The notes: a model not told the origin generated them from the sequence alone. A stretch of DNA of 64,000 bases from Oceanobacillus massiliensis str. N'diop (GCF_000285495.1 NZ_HE610977.1:384150-448149), one strand, 5' to 3'; counted from the first letter of the stretch, positions 53,943-63,374 are shown. Program-made: numbers and translations.

Positions 53943-54728
53943 TCAAATCTCCATATTCCAGCGTTCTTTCTCTGTTTGCTTTAACTGTTCTTCTGTTTCC
54001 TGTGGATATACAGTTCGGAACTTATGATGAACCGCCGGTATGATTTCAATCATTTTCTCAATCATATCTGCTGGGTCAAACTGATTTTTCAACCCTTCTT
54101 GCTGTTTGAGTATGTCCTCTTTTCTCGTAAAGTTCTTCCCACTGTCGAACCATTTCCATATCTCTTCACCGCTGCGATCATTAAATCCAGTATTATAAGC
54201 CCCTGGATTAATGGTCGCCACCTGAACCCCAAATTCGTCAAGCTCCGTTTTTAAGGTCTGTGCAATCCCTTCAAGAGCGTGCTTCGTTGCACTATATGGA
54301 CCAACATACGGAGTAGCTGAGATACCAGCCATCGAGCTCATAAACACAATTTTTCCGCTACCTTTTTTTACTAGCTTCCGGGCCGCAATTTGCACGGTTT
54401 CGAGTGTTGCAAACACATTTACTTCAAACAGCTCCCTGAATCGATCCATCGGCACCTCTCCAAGGGGTCCGCCTTCATTGATTGCTGCGTTTGCCACAAA
54501 TACATCAAAATCATAAGCCTCTATTTGTGACCGATCTCTCTGATTGGTTATATCGAGTTTAAACACTTCTATATCCAATTCCTTTTCTCTTGCTTCTTGC
54601 AACAGATCGGTTTTCTGCGAAGTCAGTTCGGTTGTCGCAATCACATGATGACCATTTTCCGCCAATCCAAATGCCGCCCCTCTTCCAAGCCCGCTCCCAG
54701 CGCCAGTAATGAAAATTGTCTTTCCCAT
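53943..54728 (-). CDS. Short-chain dehydrogenase/reductase
   Basis: A 261-residue NAD(P)-dependent oxidoreductase. Classical SDR: TGAGSGLGRGAAFGLAENGHHVIATTE (TGxxxGxG), NAAINEG, the catalytic triad in VFMSSMAGISATPYVGPYSATKHALEG (Ser, YxxxK), and NPGAYNTGF. The substrate is unknown. GGAGG precedes the ATG. Monocistronic. Confidence 0.88.
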   Translation of the reverse strand: MGKTIFITGAGSGLGRGAAFGLAENGHHVIATTELTSQKTDLLQEAREKELDIEVFKLDITNQRDRSQIEAYDFDVFVANAAINEGGPLGEVPMDRFRELFEVNVFATLETVQIAARKLVKKGSGKIVFMSSMAGISATPYVGPYSATKHALEGIAQTLKTELDEFGVQVATINPGAYNTGFNDRSGEEIWKWFDSGKNFTRKEDILKQQEGLKNQFDPADMIEKMIEIIPAVHHKFRTVYPQETEEQLKQTEKERWNMEI

Positions 54729-54918
54729 CTAATTCCTCCCATTATCCTTTTCTTATATCCATTTTCCCACTAACTCCACTCTTAAAACAATCGGCCCAGT
54801 GTATAAAAGTGCTTCAATCTCCCAAAAGAGCAGACCATTTAAAATACTTCTATACAAACGAAGTAGATAAACGTAAAATAATACTTAAATTAAATCTAGA
54901 ATTCCAGGAGGAAATAGT

Positions 54919-55413
54919 ATGATAACAATAAGAGATGCCGTCATCGAAGATCTTCCAGCTCTATTGGAGATTTATAATTATGCAATAGAAAATCTAACCG
55001 CTACGTTTGATTTACAGCAGCAGACTCTGGAAGAACGAAAAAATTGGTTTGATAGCCATGGGGGAAAATATCCGCTAATCATCGCCGAAGAGGATGGCAA
55101 TGTCATTGGATACAGCAGTCTAAGTCCCTATAATAAAAAATCGGCCTATTCAACAACAGTCGAAATTTCGATATACATAGCTCCAAATCAGCAAGGAAAA
55201 GGAATTGGGAGTAAGCTGATGACGGAGATTCTAAGCCTTGCCTCGCAGCTAAACTACCATGCCATTATTGCCGGAATAACGGGCGGAAATGAGGTAAGTG
55301 TTCAATTACATAAGAAATTCGGTTTCAAGCTCGCTGGCTCTCTAAAGGAAGTAGGATTCAAATTCGGAGAATGGCAGGATGTTCATTATTATCAATTGAT
55401 TGTTGGAAAATGA
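54919..55413 (+). CDS. Phosphinothricin/methionine sulfoximine-type N-acetyltransferase
   Basis: A 164-residue GNAT of the PAT/YwnH group. Seen: IRDAVIEDLPALLEIYNYAIENLTATFDLQQQTLEER, SIYIAPNQQGKGIGSKLMTEIL (CoA site), IIAGITGGNEVSVQLHKKFGFKLAGSLKEVGFKFGEWQDVHYYQ. Such enzymes acetylate phosphinothricin or methionine sulfoximine; the natural substrate here is unknown. AGGAGG lies upstream of the ATG. Confidence 0.88.
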   Translation: MITIRDAVIEDLPALLEIYNYAIENLTATFDLQQQTLEERKNWFDSHGGKYPLIIAEEDGNVIGYSSLSPYNKKSAYSTTVEISIYIAPNQQGKGIGSKLMTEILSLASQLNYHAIIAGITGGNEVSVQLHKKFGFKLAGSLKEVGFKFGEWQDVHYYQLIVGK

Positions 55414-55418
55414 TCATC

Positions 55419-55459
55419 AAAAAACGGCACGCAGGTCCTTCCGCCTCCGTGCCGTTTTT
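55419..55459. terminator. Bidirectional terminator
   Basis: AACGGCACG and CGTGCCGTT stem with flanking A and T runs, between converging genes. Confidence 0.82.
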
Positions 55460-55533
55460 GCTATTTATTTTGAAGCTTCTTGACCAACAGCCAGTCGTAA
55501 ATTCAGTTAGCCGCTACATGCAATGATTTTGGC

Positions 55534-57432
55534 TTATCCCAATTGCTCACAATAATCCTCCCACTGCTTCTCCAATGCCTCTTTCTCCTTAAATAATTCC
55601 TGTAATTGCACCAAATCGGTTATATCTGCGAGCAACAGATCTATTTCTTCGATCCTTTGCTCCAGTTTCGCTATGGTTTGCTGAAGGTTTTCATGCCATA
55701 AATTGCGCTTATTCGTTTCTCGGTTCCCAGATGCGGACTCATCTCTTCTTTCCTTAAAAGCGTTAGAATCCAGTTTATTCAATGGCCCATCTTCCTTGTA
55801 CAATTTCTTTTCTGCCATTTTCCCCTTGGCATACGTGTAGTTCCCTGCAAACCCATGAACTTCTTTATTTTCAATCCAGTAGATCTTGCCAAATAATTTA
55901 TTAAGAAAATACCGATCATGCGAGACAGCTACAATAGTTCCTTCATAATCATCCAATGTATCTTCCAGCACTTCCCTAGACTCGATGTCCAAATGATTTG
56001 TTGGTTCATCCAAAATAAGCAAGTTAATCTCTTGATACATCAACTGTGCCAAACGCAATCTCATCCTTTCTCCGCCACTCAGCTGAGAAAGTTTTCGAAA
56101 TACCGCATGGCCATAAAACAGAAACCTGGCCAGAATTTTCCTGGCATCTCCTTCTGCAACCTTCACTTCGTTACGAAATGCTTCAATAATGGATACATCC
56201 TCCGTTTCTGAAAATATCTGCTGCGATAGATAGCCGATTTTTACATTGCTTCCAACCTTTACTTTGCCTTCATCTGCCGATATCTGATTAAGCATGAGCT
56301 TGATCAATGTTGATTTTCCGGTTCCGTTTTCGCCGATAATCGCCACTCTCTCCTGGTAGGTAACATGCATGTTAACATGTCTGAAAAGCTCCCTCTCACC
56401 GAATCGCTTTGTCACTCCCCTTAGTATCATTACATCATTCCCGCTTCGATCAGAAGAATCCATATCAAGACTCATTTTTTTCCTATTTAAAATGGGCCGG
56501 TTCAGCTTTTCCATCCTTTCCAATGCCCGTTCCATATTTCTTGCCCTTTTATGAAGACCTTCATTTGGGGGATTTGCTCTATTCGCCCAATCTCTTAGCC
56601 GCTTAATCGCTTCCTTCATCTTCTTTATCTTCTTTTGCTGCTCTTCATAGGCATGGAACTCTTGGAGGAGTCTCTCTTCCTTTGCTTTTACAAAGCCGGA
56701 AAAGTTTGTAGGATAACTGTCCAAGTTCCCGTCTTCCAAATCAAGAATCTTATTGACAACCTCGTCCAGAAAGTATCTGTCATGGGATATGACGACAACC
56801 GTTCCAGCATAATCCCGCAGGAAATTACCAAGCCATTCAACAGCCATTAGATCAAGATGATTTGTCGGTTCATCCAATAATATTAGATTAGGCTTTTTCA
56901 ATAATGTTAGACAGAGGCCCACTTTCGTCTTTTCACCCCCACTTAAAGAAGAAAACTGCTTAGCCAATAGTTCCTTTATGTTTAATCCATTTGCAATTTT
57001 TTCGATATTGGCTTCTATTTCATATCCTCCATTTAGACGAAAACGATCTTGGATATCTCCATAAACCTCCATTACCTTTTGCAGCCTATCCGGGTTTGTT
57101 TCTCTGCTCATTTCTCCCTCTATATTCTTCATATCCGCTTCTATTTCCATCAGTTCAGAAAAAGCAGTCATCACTACCTCTTTTGCAGTTAGCTTGCTTT
57201 GATAATCTGGAATTTGCTCCAGATAACCGATTTTTAACTCTTTTTTCCAATGGATCTGCCCGCTATCAGGAGTTTCTCTTCCAGCCAGCAACCGAAATAG
57301 CGTTGTTTTCCCGCTTCCGTTGCGTCCAACTAAACCTACTCTGTCTTTTTCTTTAATTTCAGTCGTTATATCTTCAAAAATGGTCGTCCCACCATACATC
57401 TTTTTCACTTTACTGACACTGCATACAATCAT
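55534..57432 (-). CDS. ABC-F family ribosome-protection-type ATPase
   Basis: A 632-residue protein with two ABC domains and no membrane segments, so not a transporter. Walker A motifs GRNGSGKTT (~37) and GENGTGKST (~365), signatures LSGGEKTK and LSGGERMR, Walker B LLDEPTNHLD twice. The linker between the domains (~235-310: KIKKMKEAIKRLRDWANRANPPNEGLHKRARNMERALERM) would reach into the ribosome. A C-terminal coiled coil spans ~560-632. The group displaces ribosome-targeting antibiotics or rescues stalled ribosomes. The long leader with a small ORF and two terminators strongly suggests antibiotic-induced expression. Start at 57432 by GGAGG. Confidence 0.9.
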   Translation of the reverse strand: MIVCSVSKVKKMYGGTTIFEDITTEIKEKDRVGLVGRNGSGKTTLFRLLAGRETPDSGQIHWKKELKIGYLEQIPDYQSKLTAKEVVMTAFSELMEIEADMKNIEGEMSRETNPDRLQKVMEVYGDIQDRFRLNGGYEIEANIEKIANGLNIKELLAKQFSSLSGGEKTKVGLCLTLLKKPNLILLDEPTNHLDLMAVEWLGNFLRDYAGTVVVISHDRYFLDEVVNKILDLEDGNLDSYPTNFSGFVKAKEERLLQEFHAYEEQQKKIKKMKEAIKRLRDWANRANPPNEGLHKRARNMERALERMEKLNRPILNRKKMSLDMDSSDRSGNDVMILRGVTKRFGERELFRHVNMHVTYQERVAIIGENGTGKSTLIKLMLNQISADEGKVKVGSNVKIGYLSQQIFSETEDVSIIEAFRNEVKVAEGDARKILARFLFYGHAVFRKLSQLSGGERMRLRLAQLMYQEINLLILDEPTNHLDIESREVLEDTLDDYEGTIVAVSHDRYFLNKLFGKIYWIENKEVHGFAGNYTYAKGKMAEKKLYKEDGPLNKLDSNAFKERRDESASGNRETNKRNLWHENLQQTIAKLEQRIEEIDLLLADITDLVQLQELFKEKEALEKQWEDYCEQLG

Positions 57433-57623
57433 GTAACATTCCTCCTTCAATTAAGACACTTTCTTAAAAATCGTTATTTTGAAAATTAGTTATAAACTGC
57501 AATTTTAAACCGATGATGCGCCCAATCTCCCTTTAAAAAGTGAGGATTTGGGCATATTAGCCGTTGCAGCTAGGCTGTGTTCAACATTAAGCAATGATTA
57601 AAAGCACAAAAAGGAGCCAACAC

Positions 57624-57658
57624 AAAAAAGCCATGGAAATAAACACTCTCCCATGACT
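57624..57658 (-). terminator. Leader terminator T2 before the ABC-F gene
   Basis: AGTCATGG pairs with CCATGGCT (one G-T) and is followed by seven T on the minus strand, about 190 bp before the ABC-F start. Confidence 0.7.
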
Positions 57659-57682
57659 CGATAAATTAGGAAATGATGGCAT

Positions 57683-57710
57683 AGAAAAAGAGAGCAAGAA
57701 ACGCTCTCCC
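57683..57710 (-). terminator. Leader terminator T1 / attenuator before the ABC-F gene
   Basis: GAGAGC and GCTCTC stem followed by five T, 43 bp after the leader ORF stop. Its 3' arm could pair instead with GGGAGAG in the next hairpin, a possible antiterminator. Confidence 0.7.
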
Positions 57711-57752
57711 TAACCTTCCTTATAAAATGTGGGTATAGAGATGTTTTCACTG

Positions 57753-57881
57753 TTATTGTTTTGCTATAAAGTTGCTAAAAAAGGGCATACGTATCCCGTT
57801 GGCAGCTAAATCAGCAAATTTTGCACGTGTAAAATACAAGAAATCAATCCAGAACCCGTGCCTTATAACAGTATGAAACAT
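57753..57881 (-). CDS. 42-residue leader peptide of the ABC-F gene
   Basis: A small ORF with a strong ribosome binding site (GGAGGTG) before its ATG. It encodes MFHTVIRHGFWIDFLYF, continues with TRAKFADLAANGIRMPFFS, and ends NFIAKQ. It lies between a good promoter and two terminators upstream of an ABC-F gene, the layout of ribosome-mediated attenuation, in which drug-stalled ribosomes on the leader prevent termination. The peptide itself may have no other role. Not a known leader sequence to me. Confidence 0.75.
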   Translation of the reverse strand: MFHTVIRHGFWIDFLYFTRAKFADLAANGIRMPFFSNFIAKQ

Positions 57882-57915
57882 CCTTTCCCACCTCCGTTCT
57901 TAAATAGTTATTTAT

Positions 57916-57944
57916 ATTTTATAATTTTTTAGATTACTTTTCAA
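57916..57944 (-). promoter_or_regulatory. Promoter of the ABC-F leader
   Basis: TTGAAA (57944-57939) and TAAAAT (57921-57916) with a 17-bp spacer, about 35 bp before the leader ORF. Confidence 0.65.
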
Positions 57945-58026
57945 GTTATTTTATTTTTCATGCTATTTTGGAAGCCCATTAAAATCCGAACAGAGCCGTC
58001 TCTTCTTCTGTTATCAGCTATTTAAG

Positions 58027-58467
58027 CTACTTTTTTAACTTTTGTATCGCTTCCTTTAGCATGTTCTTTGTTTCCAATAGATTTCCTTCCCCCATAGAGA
58101 AGTCTTGTGGTTCATCCGAGTAAAAATTGCCAAACTGCTGGTTTTCATATCTTGGTACTACGTGCATATGATAATGAGTCAGTTCGTTAAAGATGCCGCC
58201 ATTTTGTATGATTGTAATACCATCCGGTTTATATATCAGCTTAAGTGCTTTCGATAGCAGAATGGATGCATTCATAATTGCACTGGCAGTATCGATGTCC
58301 AGTTCATCAGCTTCTACAACATGCCGCTTAGGTAAAATCAGTGCATGTCCTTCATTAAAAGGTTCATGATCTAAAAAACAAGAAACATAATCATCCTCAT
58401 AAACAACATACACTGGCTCAAGTCTATTCGCCAATGCACATCCTACACATTCCTTCTTATGCTCCAT
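58027..58467 (-). CDS. HIT family protein
   Basis: A 146-residue nucleotide hydrolase or transferase of the HIT (histidine triad) family. The triad is HYHMHVVPR near residue 100; upstream lie EDDYVSCFLDHEPFNEGHALILPKRHV and IIQNGG. Two Cys (KECVGCALANR) may bind zinc. The start is supported by a weak AAAGGGATG. Typical acceptors are dinucleotide polyphosphates or nucleotidyl amides; unknown here. Confidence 0.87.
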   Translation of the reverse strand: MEHKKECVGCALANRLEPVYVVYEDDYVSCFLDHEPFNEGHALILPKRHVVEADELDIDTASAIMNASILLSKALKLIYKPDGITIIQNGGIFNELTHYHMHVVPRYENQQFGNFYSDEPQDFSMGEGNLLETKNMLKEAIQKLKK

Positions 58468-58533
58468 TGTGGTTCATCCCTTTACATTTCGAGAATTTCT
58501 GTACACATTCAGAATTAGATGGTTCTGAAAGTA

Positions 58534-59091
58534 TTAACGGTAATCCTCGTGCTTTGGTATAAAAAGATCTTCATTAGAATTTCTCACCATAGAAAAATTG
58601 TCCACATTATAATGTCCGTGAAGGATTTCATTATGGTGCTGGATGATTTGTTCGGCAGATAGCGTTTCTGATTTGGATGTAGAATGTCCATCTCCAACTA
58701 GGGTGACATCAAAATGATTGACTGTAGCCGTTCTCACCGCTGTATCGATACAATATGGTGTCTCGCAGCCCATAATCACGATGTGCTCGATACTCTTACC
58801 ATCCAAGTATGCTTTTAAAGGTGTAGCATAGAATGCGTTTGTTGCTGCCTTATCAAATATTGCGGCTGTTGATGGCACCTTTATGTCTTTATGTATCTGA
58901 AACCCGTCACCTTCTCCATTTGCTACATCAACATCTCTTATGAAAATGATAGATATATTCGCCATAATCGCTTCATCTATGACATGATTAATGCTGGTAA
59001 TCAGTCTCTGTTTCTCAAAGACTCCCTCCTCTTCTTTTCCGCCATCAATTAAATCCTGTTGTGCATCGATTATTAGTAATGCTTGATTCAC
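58534..59091 (-). CDS. Isochorismatase-like cysteine hydrolase
   Basis: A 185-residue member of the isochorismatase superfamily. The likely catalytic triad is Asp in LLIIDAQQDLIDGG, Lys in IFDKAATNAFYAT and Cys in IVIMGCETPYCIDTAVRTA. Substrates in this group range from nicotinamide to carbamoyl compounds; none can be assigned. It starts with GTG at 59091 after GAGGAGG. Confidence 0.87.
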   Translation of the reverse strand: MNQALLIIDAQQDLIDGGKEEEGVFEKQRLITSINHVIDEAIMANISIIFIRDVDVANGEGDGFQIHKDIKVPSTAAIFDKAATNAFYATPLKAYLDGKSIEHIVIMGCETPYCIDTAVRTATVNHFDVTLVGDGHSTSKSETLSAEQIIQHHNEILHGHYNVDNFSMVRNSNEDLFIPKHEDYR

Positions 59092-59360
59092 ATGAGCCCC
59101 TCCTCAGATTAGGAAAGTTATTTCCCTCGCCTATTTCGTCTCTTCCCTGATACCTTCTAATTCTGCTTCCTTATAGGAATCTCCTTCTTTTTAAAAAAAT
59201 TTAGCAAGAATATTTGATAGAATATTTGTAAGATAATTTGAATAGAAGCAAAGATCTCCATCATGTTGAAGCTTGCACTTTAAGAAGCAAACGCTTATAG
59301 CGCAATGACTGACCATTTTCCCGCTGAATCTGTAGCGAAGTGTATTTCAGAAAGGATAAG

Positions 59361-59397
59361 AAAAACGCTCCATCAATATTCTGATGAGGCGCTTTTA
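59361..59397 (-). terminator. Terminator after the HMG-CoA lyase gene
   Basis: AAAGCGCCTCATCA and TGATGGAGCGTTTTT arms flank AATAT; a T run follows on the minus strand. The 59092-59360 gap shows no gene. Confidence 0.75.
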
Positions 59398-59403
59398 TTT
59401 GAC

Positions 59404-60309
59404 TTACTGTGCGTTAGCAAGGTATGCGAGTGATCTGCTTGGCAGTGTCTTCTCTAATTTCCTTTGGATATATTCTCCGGCATCCTGTATTTTTTTCTCC
59501 TTGATACCGGTATTTATACCAAGTCCGTGCAGCAGATAAAGAACATCATTTGTCGCTACATTCCCTGCCGCTCCAGGTGCATAGGGACAGCCACCCAGCC
59601 CACCGACCGTGCTATCAAATCGATTAATGCCATAATGCATTGCTGTCATGATATTAGCTATTGCCATTCCTCTTGTATCATGAAAGTGGAGAATCAGCTT
59701 TTCCTTTGGATATCGCTTCAACAGCTCCTCTAAAAGCAGCTCTACCTGTGTCGGAACAGCAGTACCAATCGTATCTCCCAAAGATAGATCATCTACACCT
59801 GATTCAAGGAGTTTATCGCAGACCTTCAATACTTGTTCCGGAGAAATCGGACCTTCATACGGGCAGGCAAAAACTGTAGAGATATATCCAGTAACCCTCT
59901 TATCAGCATTCTTGGCTTCACGGACTACATCATGAAGTACTGGAAATGTGGCGTCAATCGTTTTATTGATGTTTTTCAGATTATGCGATTCACTTGCCGA
60001 CATAAAAATAGATGCTCCGTCGATCTCTGCCTCCAGGGCATATTCAAGTCCTTTCCTATTAGGAACAAGTGCAGAGTACATTACTTTTGGGTTTCTCTTT
60101 ATTTGCTTCCCTACTTTTCTGGAATCCGATAGAGCAGGAATCATTTTAGGACTGACAAACGATGTATATTCAATCTCACGGACTCCGGACTCAGAAAGCA
60201 TATCAATCCATGTCACTTTGTCTTCGGTTGAAATCCATTTCTTTTCATTTTGCAGTCCATCACGAGGGCCAACTTCTTTAATTTGAACAAAATCCGGGAA
60301 CCTTCCCAT
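59404..60309 (-). CDS. Hydroxymethylglutaryl-CoA lyase
   Basis: Splits HMG-CoA into acetoacetate and acetyl-CoA, the last step of leucine breakdown. 301 residues. Seen: IKEVGPRDGLQNEKKW (active-site Arg-Asp), VREIEYTSFVSPKMIPAL, GYISTVFACPYEG, LSLGDTIGTAVP, LHFHDTRGMAIANI (metal His-x-His) and GGLGGCPYAPGAAGNVATND, which carries the catalytic Cys. GGAGG fixes the ATG at 60309. No other leucine-pathway genes are adjacent, so its partners must be elsewhere. Confidence 0.93.
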   Translation of the reverse strand: MGRFPDFVQIKEVGPRDGLQNEKKWISTEDKVTWIDMLSESGVREIEYTSFVSPKMIPALSDSRKVGKQIKRNPKVMYSALVPNRKGLEYALEAEIDGASIFMSASESHNLKNINKTIDATFPVLHDVVREAKNADKRVTGYISTVFACPYEGPISPEQVLKVCDKLLESGVDDLSLGDTIGTAVPTQVELLLEELLKRYPKEKLILHFHDTRGMAIANIMTAMHYGINRFDSTVGGLGGCPYAPGAAGNVATNDVLYLLHGLGINTGIKEKKIQDAGEYIQRKLEKTLPSRSLAYLANAQ

Positions 60310-60525
60310 AAAATTCCTCCGTTCAATTTGGAAATCCGAAGCGTGCAATCCACCAAAAGAATACGCTTTCAGGATTAGTTATTTAAGCTTTTATGCTGAC
60401 CGTTTCTTATCATTTTACAATATATTCAATCCTGTTTATTTTCATTCAACTTTGTTGAATAGAGTATATAACAAATATTCAAACAATGTCAATGTAAGTC
60501 AACTCAAGATTATATAAAAAACTCT

Positions 60526-60560
60526 CCTGATAGGATATGAATCAGGAGGGTTTCCGGTGA
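60526..60560 (-). terminator. Terminator after the carboxypeptidase gene
   Basis: CTCCTGAT and ATCAGGAG stem with a T run on the minus strand. Confidence 0.75.
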
Positions 60561-60583
60561 CTGACCGTTTTTTATCTAAACAA

Positions 60584-61798
60584 TCAATAAAAGTAATTAT
60601 CGTTTTTATTGAACTTTCTTTTAATCATTTTGACGAACAACAAAAGAATCATCACGAGTACAAGCGCTATTATGAAAACGGGGAGACCAGATAAGACCTT
60701 GTCAAAAATAGAGCTTCCATTCTGATTGTCAGATGATCCTTTAGCAGATGCTTTATTGACGATTCCACTGCTTTCATCATTCACTTTCTCTAACTGGAAC
60801 GAAGCGATTTCCCTGCGCTGATTTACAATTTTGAGTGTGCCGTCTTCCTCCATAATTTTATGGATGTCATCGTCAGGTGAATATGTATAGGAAATATTAT
60901 GAGTAGCCGTGTATTCCTCACCCTCAACACGAAACATATCCCCTTTTCCAATGCTGGATGTATTGAAATTCTCAAAACCATAGTCCAGCAGATTAATAGT
61001 ATCGCTATATGCCTGATCGTCTGTGCTGCTCTTTAGTGTAACAGCAATCAAACTCACACCATCTCTTTCCGCCGACGTTACGAGCGTATATCCGGACAAG
61101 GATACAAAGCCATTTTTACCTCCCGTCACGCCATCATAAGGTATTTCTTCTTTTACCAGCTTATGATGCGTTTGAATGGTAGTGTTCCAGGTTTTCCCGT
61201 ACCACTCTAATTCTTTTGTACCGAAAATCTTCCTAAAATCGTCATTTTTTAGTGCATGCTGTGTAATTTTTGCTAAATCAGCAGCTGTTGTAAGATGTTT
61301 TTCATCAAACAGGCCGTGCGGATTAACGAAGTGAGTTTGTGTTGTACCAATCACATCTTCCAAATACGTATTGAGTTCTTTGGAAAACCGACTTACACTT
61401 CCACTCAAATGTTCTGCTATCGCAACTCCCGCATCATTACCTGAATTAATCAATAAACCTTGAATTAGTTTCTTTAATGGAACTTCTTCTCCTTCTTCCA
61501 GAAAAACAGTTGTACCTTCCACATTTCTGGCGCTGGCATTCTCACTCACTGTGACCACATCGTCCAGCTTTCCGGTTTCGATAGCAAAAATAGCTGTTGC
61601 TATTTTGGTAACACTTGCAGGATACATTTGTGCATTGGCATTTTTATCATAAAGAACTTGCCCGGAATTGGCTTCTAGTAAAATAGCAGCTTCACTTTCT
61701 ATCTCTGGCGATGGGGGTGATGAATCTGCAAACGATTGGGGGACGAACATCATATTCAGAACTAGCGTAACAATCATCATTAATCCTGTTTTTTTCAT
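60584..61798 (-). CDS. D-alanyl-D-alanine carboxypeptidase, membrane-anchored
   Basis: A 404-residue serine peptidase S11 that trims peptidoglycan stem peptides. Signal peptide MKKTGLMMIVTLVLNMMFVPQSFA; active-site serine in YPASVTKIATAIF (SxxK), INSGNDAGVAIAEHL (SxN). The third motif is GGKNGFVSLSGYTLV, with KNG instead of the usual KTG. A C-terminal helix (LPVFIIALVLVMILLLFV) anchors it, after a Ser/Asn-rich linker. It resembles the DacB/DacF group, often used in sporulation, but no spoIIA genes are near. GGAGT precedes the ATG. Confidence 0.88.
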   Translation of the reverse strand: MKKTGLMMIVTLVLNMMFVPQSFADSSPPSPEIESEAAILLEANSGQVLYDKNANAQMYPASVTKIATAIFAIETGKLDDVVTVSENASARNVEGTTVFLEEGEEVPLKKLIQGLLINSGNDAGVAIAEHLSGSVSRFSKELNTYLEDVIGTTQTHFVNPHGLFDEKHLTTAADLAKITQHALKNDDFRKIFGTKELEWYGKTWNTTIQTHHKLVKEEIPYDGVTGGKNGFVSLSGYTLVTSAERDGVSLIAVTLKSSTDDQAYSDTINLLDYGFENFNTSSIGKGDMFRVEGEEYTATHNISYTYSPDDDIHKIMEEDGTLKIVNQRREIASFQLEKVNDESSGIVNKASAKGSSDNQNGSSIFDKVLSGLPVFIIALVLVMILLLFVKMIKRKFNKNDNYFY

Positions 61799-61948
61799 AT
61801 TAAATTACTCCATGTGTTTAGTATTGTATGTAAACTATGTACTATTTTAGGTTAAAGGTACGGAATAAATATGTAAATAATTATCGATATTTGTAATATA
61901 CACCTAATATTTTAGGTAATATATGGTAAAGTTTATTTCCATATTTGA

Positions 61949-62065
61949 ATGGGTCTCGAGTATGGTTACATTCGGATTTCACTGTTCAGTGAGCCAGCTG
62001 ATTCCCGCCCGAAACATGACTGCCTGTTCCCTCGAGTATTAGCCCGACACCGCAAATACACCTAG
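61949..62065 (+). other. GC-rich unexplained patch with a 38-codon open frame
   Basis: Within the AT-rich 61799-62202 gap, this block is GC-richer, carries CTCGAGTAT twice (near 61955 and 62033) and is open for 38 codons (MGLEYGYIRISLFSEPADSR...), without a ribosome binding site. It may be a dispersed repeat or a remnant. Confidence 0.3.
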
Positions 62066-62113
62066 AGTAGTTTACTAGAACTTTATTCTTCGGACAAGTC
62101 AAAACCATAAACA

Positions 62114-62158
62114 TTGACTTCCATTTAAAAATGCGTTAAATTACTAAAGGCGAACATT
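62114..62158 (+). promoter_or_regulatory. guaC promoter with possible PurR box
   Basis: TTGACT (62114) and TAAATT (62137) with a 17-bp spacer. AAAGGCGAACATT at 62146-62158 resembles the PurBox core CGAAC; a second, inverted box is weak (near 62177-62189). guaC is in the PurR regulon of Bacillus subtilis. Confidence 0.45.
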
Positions 62159-62202
62159 TAATAAAAAGTTTTTAATAATATACGTTTTTAGGAGTGTTAA
62201 AT

Positions 62203-63186
62203 ATGGAAAATGCATTTGATTACGAAGATATACAGTTAATTCCTGCAAAATGCGTAGTAGACAGCCGTTCTGAATGTGATACAACTGTAAGCTTTGGCGG
62301 CAGGGAATTTAAACTGCCTGTCGTGCCAGCCAATATGCAAACTATAATAGATGAAAAGAATGCTATTTATTTAGCTGAAAATAATTATTTTTATATCATG
62401 CACCGTTTTAATCCTGAAAAGCGTTTATCCTTTGTTCAGGATATGCAGGAGCGCGGACTTTTTGCTTCTATCAGTGTTGGGGTAAAAGAAGAAGAATATG
62501 AATTCATCAACCAATTAAAAGAAGCAAGGCTAACACCTGAATATATAACAATTGATATAGCACACGGGCATTCCAATGCAGTGATTGAAATGATCAAGCA
62601 CATTAAAGTACATCTGCCTGAAAGTTTTGTTATTGCAGGAAATGTAGGAACCCCTGAGGCCGTTAGAGAACTCGAACATGCTGGAGCAGATGCAACCAAG
62701 GTCGGTATTGGACCAGGTAAGGTATGTATTACGAAAATCAAAACAGGATTTGGAACAGGTGGATGGCAGCTGGCTGCACTTCGCTGGTGTGCAAAGGCTG
62801 CAAGTAAGCCAATTATAGCTGATGGTGGTATTCGTACACATGGGGATATTGCTAAATCCGTACGATTCGGTGCGTCCATGGTCATGATCGGCTCCCTTTT
62901 CGCAGGCCATGAAGAATCACCTGGAGAAACATTTGAAAAAGATGGGAAACTCTTTAAAGAATATTTCGGTTCAGCCTCTGAATTTCAAAAAGGCGAAAAG
63001 AAAAATGTAGAAGGCAAGAAAATGTTTGTGGAGCATAAAGGGTCCCTACAAGATACATTGACTGAAATGGAGCAGGACCTTCAATCTTCAATTTCGTATG
63101 CGGGCGGCAATAAACTGGAACATATTCGCAATGTCGATTATGTAGTTGTTAAAAACTCAATATTTAACGGGGACAAAGTGTATTGA
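62203..63186 (+). CDS. guaC: GMP reductase
   Basis: Converts GMP to IMP with NADPH for purine balance. 327 residues, the normal length of the Bacillus GuaC type. Seen: [71 protein letters not shown] with the catalytic Cys, and [39 protein letters not shown] sets the ATG at 62203. Followed by a perfect terminator. Confidence 0.95.
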   Translation: MENAFDYEDIQLIPAKCVVDSRSECDTTVSFGGREFKLPVVPANMQTIIDEKNAIYLAENNYFYIMHRFNPEKRLSFVQDMQERGLFASISVGVKEEEYEFINQLKEARLTPEYITIDIAHGHSNAVIEMIKHIKVHLPESFVIAGNVGTPEAVRELEHAGADATKVGIGPGKVCITKIKTGFGTGGWQLAALRWCAKAASKPIIADGGIRTHGDIAKSVRFGASMVMIGSLFAGHEESPGETFEKDGKLFKEYFGSASEFQKGEKKNVEGKKMFVEHKGSLQDTLTEMEQDLQSSISYAGGNKLEHIRNVDYVVVKNSIFNGDKVY

Positions 63187-63266
63187 TTTAGATTTCCCGA
63201 AGAAAAACGGACGTTAAAAGTGAGTAACGAGATTTATTGAATAGTCTTTTACTAATAGAATCAAAC

Positions 63267-63309
63267 AAAAAAGTGAACCTAACTCCTTCAAGTTAGGTTC
63301 ACTTTTTTT
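63267..63309. terminator. Bidirectional terminator between guaC and the SulP gene
   Basis: AAAAAAGTGAACCTAACT and AGTTAGGTTCACTTTTTTT flank CCTTCA; one of the strongest in the window. Confidence 0.9.
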
Positions 63310-63374
63310 GTCACCAAGGCCGGATAGCTTTATGAATCCCATTATCAAAATTAAGATGCTGCATTTGGTCCCTG

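Noticed and set aside
62114-62202. Purine riboswitch before guaC
   Set aside because: The leader is too short and lacks the conserved aptamer loops; a PurR box is the better, still weak, explanation.
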